From Chloroflexota bacterium (lineage in GTDB: Bacteria; Chloroflexota; Dormibacteria; Dormibacterales; Dormibacteraceae), in contig VBIW01000037.1 of the NCBI GenBank assembly GCA_005880915.1, forward strand, positions 42,150-106,149: a DNA stretch of 64,000 nt, given 5' to 3'. Position 1 is the stretch's first letter; each line of letters begins with the position of its first letter. This document shows, piece after piece, positions 57,215 through 64,000 of this stretch. The notes under the pieces are model-generated. The model ran no database searches and was not told where the DNA came from. It was given only the letters and a program-made list of their open reading frames with translations. The position numbers were made by a program, and so were the translations under genes.

Positions 57215-57218
<4 letters not shown>
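56355..57218 (-). CDS. cheR: CheR-type methyltransferase
   Basis: A 287-residue protein-glutamate methyltransferase of the CheR family. The N-terminal helical domain (YGYDFREYALSPLRRAVMTA) is followed by FLGVVGVNVTTMFRDPE, the SAM motif IWIAGCATGEEVYSLAVLL, YATDLNEDML and LIVCANVLIYF. It overlaps both neighbours. GTG 57218 makes a GTGA overlap with the hybrid kinase; ATG 57230 is an alternative. There is no CheB, chemoreceptor or flagellar gene nearby, so the target may be the poly-HAMP kinase encoded just upstream. Confidence 0.92.
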
Positions 57219-62038
<4,820 letters not shown>

Positions 62039-62079
62039 GTCCCTTTCTTCCTTCCTTGACTACTGCTGTTTTCTCGCTC

Positions 62080-63357
62080 TCACAGGCTCCGGGGTACCCA
62101 GAATTCGACTTTGGTTCCATTGCCGGGCTCGCTCTGGATTCGGCACCAGCCCCCGGCGAGCTGTGCCCGCTCGCGCATCGCGACGAGACCGATATGCCCG
62201 GGCACCCGTACGGACTCAGCCACGACAAAGCCGGTGCCGTCATCTCTGACTTCGACCCGAACTCCGCCGTCGACTGTCTCCGCGACGACGGTGACCCGCG
62301 TTGCGTGAGCGTGCTTCTCGACGTTGTTGAGGGCCTCCGAGATGTTCTTCAGGGCAATTGCCTGGATCGCTTGCGGGACCTCCTCGCTCAGCCGGATGTC
62401 AATGTGCGGCTCGATCCCCGCACGTACGCGCATCGACTCCAGGCGCTCGCTGATCGCTTCCCGCATGTCGCTCGGGAGCTGCAGCGGTTCAGGGCTGACG
62501 TTGGTGAGGAGCCGGCGGAGCGAGTCCTCGACCTTGCGCAGCGTGTTGCGGAGCTGGTCGAGCTGGACTTGATGGTTGCCATTCGGGTCGGTGCGGATGC
62601 GCTCGAGCTGCAGCTCGGCTCCGGTGAGCAGCTGTAGGGAATCGTCGTGCAGCGCGCTGGCGAAGCGGCGACGGGCCTCGTCGCCACCCGCGGCGATGTT
62701 ATTGAGCAGATGACGCCGCGCGGACATCGCCGCTTCCAGGCGCACGGCCGTGTGGCCGAGCTCGTCCTCTGACTCCTTGTACTGCCAGACGAGCCCCGTC
62801 GCCATGCCGACGAGGCGCAAGACCCCCAGGTCGTTGAGGGTGAATCCATGGGGTGAGTCGTAGACGACCACTGCACCGATGCGGCGTTCACCGGCGATCC
62901 AGGCCGCGGCGATCGAACTCTTGATGTCCCTCAGGCCGGATTCGCGCCAGGTCGCATCGAGCGCAGGCGCGGTCCCCCTGACAAGGTCGAGCTGGTCTTC
63001 GAAGACCACTCGCTCGATCACGCCTTCACCCGCGGCGCCGAGCTGGAGACGGACTCCGTAGACGGGCGAATCGTCGGCGAAGCCGAACGGCGTCGGCTGC
63101 AGGGTGAGCGTGCCGCGCGGACCCAGGCGCCAGAATGCAGCGCGGCGGGCGCGGCTCAAATCGGCCATCGTTGCGCTCAGCCGGCCGAAGAACCCGGGCA
63201 GGTCGTCGTCAGAATCCAGGTAGGACGAGACCGCCGCAAGAGCCGCGAGGGCGGACTCCTGAAACCGCTCCGGCTCGTGGCCCGAGCGCCTCGAGCGCGG
63301 ACCGCCATCGCGGTCCAGGGGCACCTTGCCCGCGACCGGCAGCGCAGCTGCTTCCAC
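62080..63357 (-). CDS. GAF-domain NarL/DegS-type sensor kinase (paralogue)
   Basis: A 425-residue soluble kinase. A GAF domain spans about 40-200; the phospho-acceptor His near 236 is in RFASALHDDSLQLLTGAELQ. HATPase_c has EALNNVEKHAHATRVTV, VRDDGTGF and GHIGLVAMRERAQLAGG. Same architecture and similar C terminus as the kinase at 48436-49656. GTG 63357 follows GGGGGTAAAA. It is 41 nt upstream of the poly-HAMP kinase and heads the signalling operon. The upstream gap to 63550 holds an imperfect hairpin at 63465-63490 (GTGCCC/GGGCAC). Confidence 0.9.
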   Translation of the reverse strand: MEAAALPVAGKVPLDRDGGPRSRRSGHEPERFQESALAALAAVSSYLDSDDDLPGFFGRLSATMADLSRARRAAFWRLGPRGTLTLQPTPFGFADDSPVYGVRLQLGAAGEGVIERVVFEDQLDLVRGTAPALDATWRESGLRDIKSSIAAAWIAGERRIGAVVVYDSPHGFTLNDLGVLRLVGMATGLVWQYKESEDELGHTAVRLEAAMSARRHLLNNIAAGGDEARRRFASALHDDSLQLLTGAELQLERIRTDPNGNHQVQLDQLRNTLRKVEDSLRRLLTNVSPEPLQLPSDMREAISERLESMRVRAGIEPHIDIRLSEEVPQAIQAIALKNISEALNNVEKHAHATRVTVVAETVDGGVRVEVRDDGTGFVVAESVRVPGHIGLVAMRERAQLAGGWCRIQSEPGNGTKVEFWVPRSL

Positions 63358-63549
63358 TTTTACCCCCTGGGCGCGATTTTCCGACCTACATCAAATCGCC
63401 TGGGGGCAGCCTGCGTCACCGTACAAGTGAGGTAGGCGGGACGCTCGGGATCCCGGAAACTGGTGTGCCCACCTCTTGCGAGGCGGGCACGTCTAAGAAA
63501 CGCGTCTGCTGGGCGCGGTACCGAGTTCGGGCTGGCCTCCCCGCCAGAA

Positions 63550-63585
63550 AACAAAAGACCGGGCTCGCGAGTTGCGAGCCCGGTT
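63550..63585 (-). terminator. rho-independent terminator of the LAATG surface protein gene
   Basis: CCGGGCTCGC (63559-63568) and GCGAGCCCGG (63574-63583) form a perfect 10-bp stem with a 5-nt loop. On the minus strand it is followed by TCTTTTGTTTTC. It lies 15 nt after the stop of the surface protein gene and separates it from the kinase operon. Confidence 0.85.
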
Positions 63586-63599
63586 GCTTTTCGTTCCGC

Positions 63600-64000
63600 T
63601 TAGCGCCGCCGGTTCCGAAGCCCGAGGCCGCCGAGCAGGAAGAGGATGCCGCCCAGGATGCCGCCCAGGATGGGCGTGCCTGTTGCGGCGAGGACCTCAC
63701 CTTGGCCGGCCGTGGCCGTTGCGCCAAGAGTGCTGCCGGTCTGTCCGCCGGTGGTGCCGCCACCGGTTTGCGTTGGGACGGATGCGGTTTGTGTGCTGCC
63801 GCTGGTCGAGCCGGTGCTGCCTGCCGGGACGGAAGCGGTGTTGGACGAACCGCTGGTCGAGCCGGTGCTGCCTGCCGGGACGGAAGCGGTGTTGGACGAG
63901 CCGCTGGTCGAGCCGGTGCTGCCTGCCGGGACGGAAGCGGTGTTGGACGAGCCGCTGGTCGAGCCGGTGCTGCCTGCCGGGACCGAAGCGGTGTTGGAGG
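63600..64000 (-). CDS. repeat-rich surface protein with LAATG sorting signal (5' end outside window)
   Basis: The C-terminal 133 residues are visible. The end has all parts of a cell-wall sorting signal: LAATG, the hydrophobic run PILGGILGGILFLLGGLGL, and the basic tail RNRRR. Before it lies a Ser/Thr/Gly/Ala-rich stalk made of at least four 17-residue repeats (NTASVPAGSTGSTSGSS). Such stalks project a domain from the envelope. The pentapeptide fits class E sortase specificity (LAxTG), and a sortase is encoded at 54491-55156. The start and functional domain are beyond the window. Confidence 0.82.
   Translation of the reverse strand, partial: SNTASVPAGSTGSTSGSSNTASVPAGSTGSTSGSSNTASVPAGSTGSTSGSSNTASVPAGSTGSTSGSTQTASVPTQTGGGTTGGQTGSTLGATATAGQGEVLAATGTPILGGILGGILFLLGGLGLRNRRR
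63787..64000. repeat. 51-bp tandem repeats in the surface protein stalk
   Basis: Units begin at 63838, 63889, 63940 and 63991 with a period of exactly 51 nt and only one or two differences between copies; a partly diverged copy lies before 63838. The array continues past the window end. It is coding and in frame, not a CRISPR: there are no unique spacers. Confidence 0.9.

Noticed and set aside
63358..63549. cyclic di-GMP riboswitch upstream of the GAF kinase
   Set aside because: A hairpin is present, but I could not find the GEMM core motifs in order, so no riboswitch is claimed.
63787..64000. CRISPR-like array
   Set aside because: The 51-bp units are contiguous, with no spacers, and lie in frame in a surface protein.

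Overview
The window is a high-GC bacterial chromosome segment with GTG and TTG starts, many 4-nt stop/start overlaps (GTGA, ATGA, TTGA) and several genes whose -10 box lies so close to the start codon that the mRNA is probably leaderless. Gene content (bS6-SSB-bS18 operon, glucodextranase-type GH15, DUF5679 zinc ribbon, poly-HAMP hybrid kinase, sortase with an LAATG-ending surface protein, tRNA-Sec) suggests a soil-type Terrabacteria lineage such as Chloroflexota / Ca. Dormibacterota or a relative. That is inference; no 16S gene is present.

Layout. 0-6 kb: the 3' end of gyrA, a small membrane protein and a NarL-type kinase in one overlapping run, then a cluster of regulators (LuxR/GAF protein, OmpR-type regulator, receiver protein, membrane kinase, NarL-type regulator). 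6-15 kb: an HD-GYP phosphodiesterase fused to a complete MFS-like transporter, an AI-2E-type permease, a metallophosphoesterase, a GT87-like/GT2 fusion, a universal stress protein and two TrkA-N potassium-channel regulators. 15-22 kb, mostly minus strand: macro domain, PfkB kinase, PHP phosphoesterase, a GlpA-like glycerol-3-phosphate dehydrogenase with a Fe-S partner, and an EF-G-like GTPase. 22-32 kb, plus strand: HTH-M24 peptidase fusion, XRE-TPR regulator, rpsF-ssb-rpsR, class V aminotransferase-serA (serine synthesis), DUF1015, FmdB-type zinc ribbon, thioredoxin, tag.

32.2-40.9 kb looks like an integrative island. A complete tRNA-Sec gene (32230-32329) has its 3' 74 nt repeated with one mismatch at 40515-40588, and shorter pieces recur at 40836-40865 and 40907-40928. 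Paired TGACAGCC repeats with a 12-nt period lie just inside both ends. The enclosed genes all run on the minus strand: secreted GH15, a STAND/LuxR regulator, DUF4242 and a collagen-like secreted protein. No integrase is visible.

41-54 kb: MarR/SRPBCC divergent pair, methyltransferase, a GAF protein with a broken GGDEF, an MFS pseudogene, a sulfocyanin-like lipoprotein lacking copper ligands, an MFS transporter, sensor kinases, and a BNR beta-propeller overlapping a MoaD/ThiS-like protein. 54-63.4 kb: a minus-strand run of GAF kinase, 1607-residue poly-HAMP hybrid kinase, CheR, receiver-kinase, sortase and lipoprotein. At the right edge a repeat-rich surface protein ends with LAATG, a membrane segment and RRR, and is a candidate substrate of that sortase.
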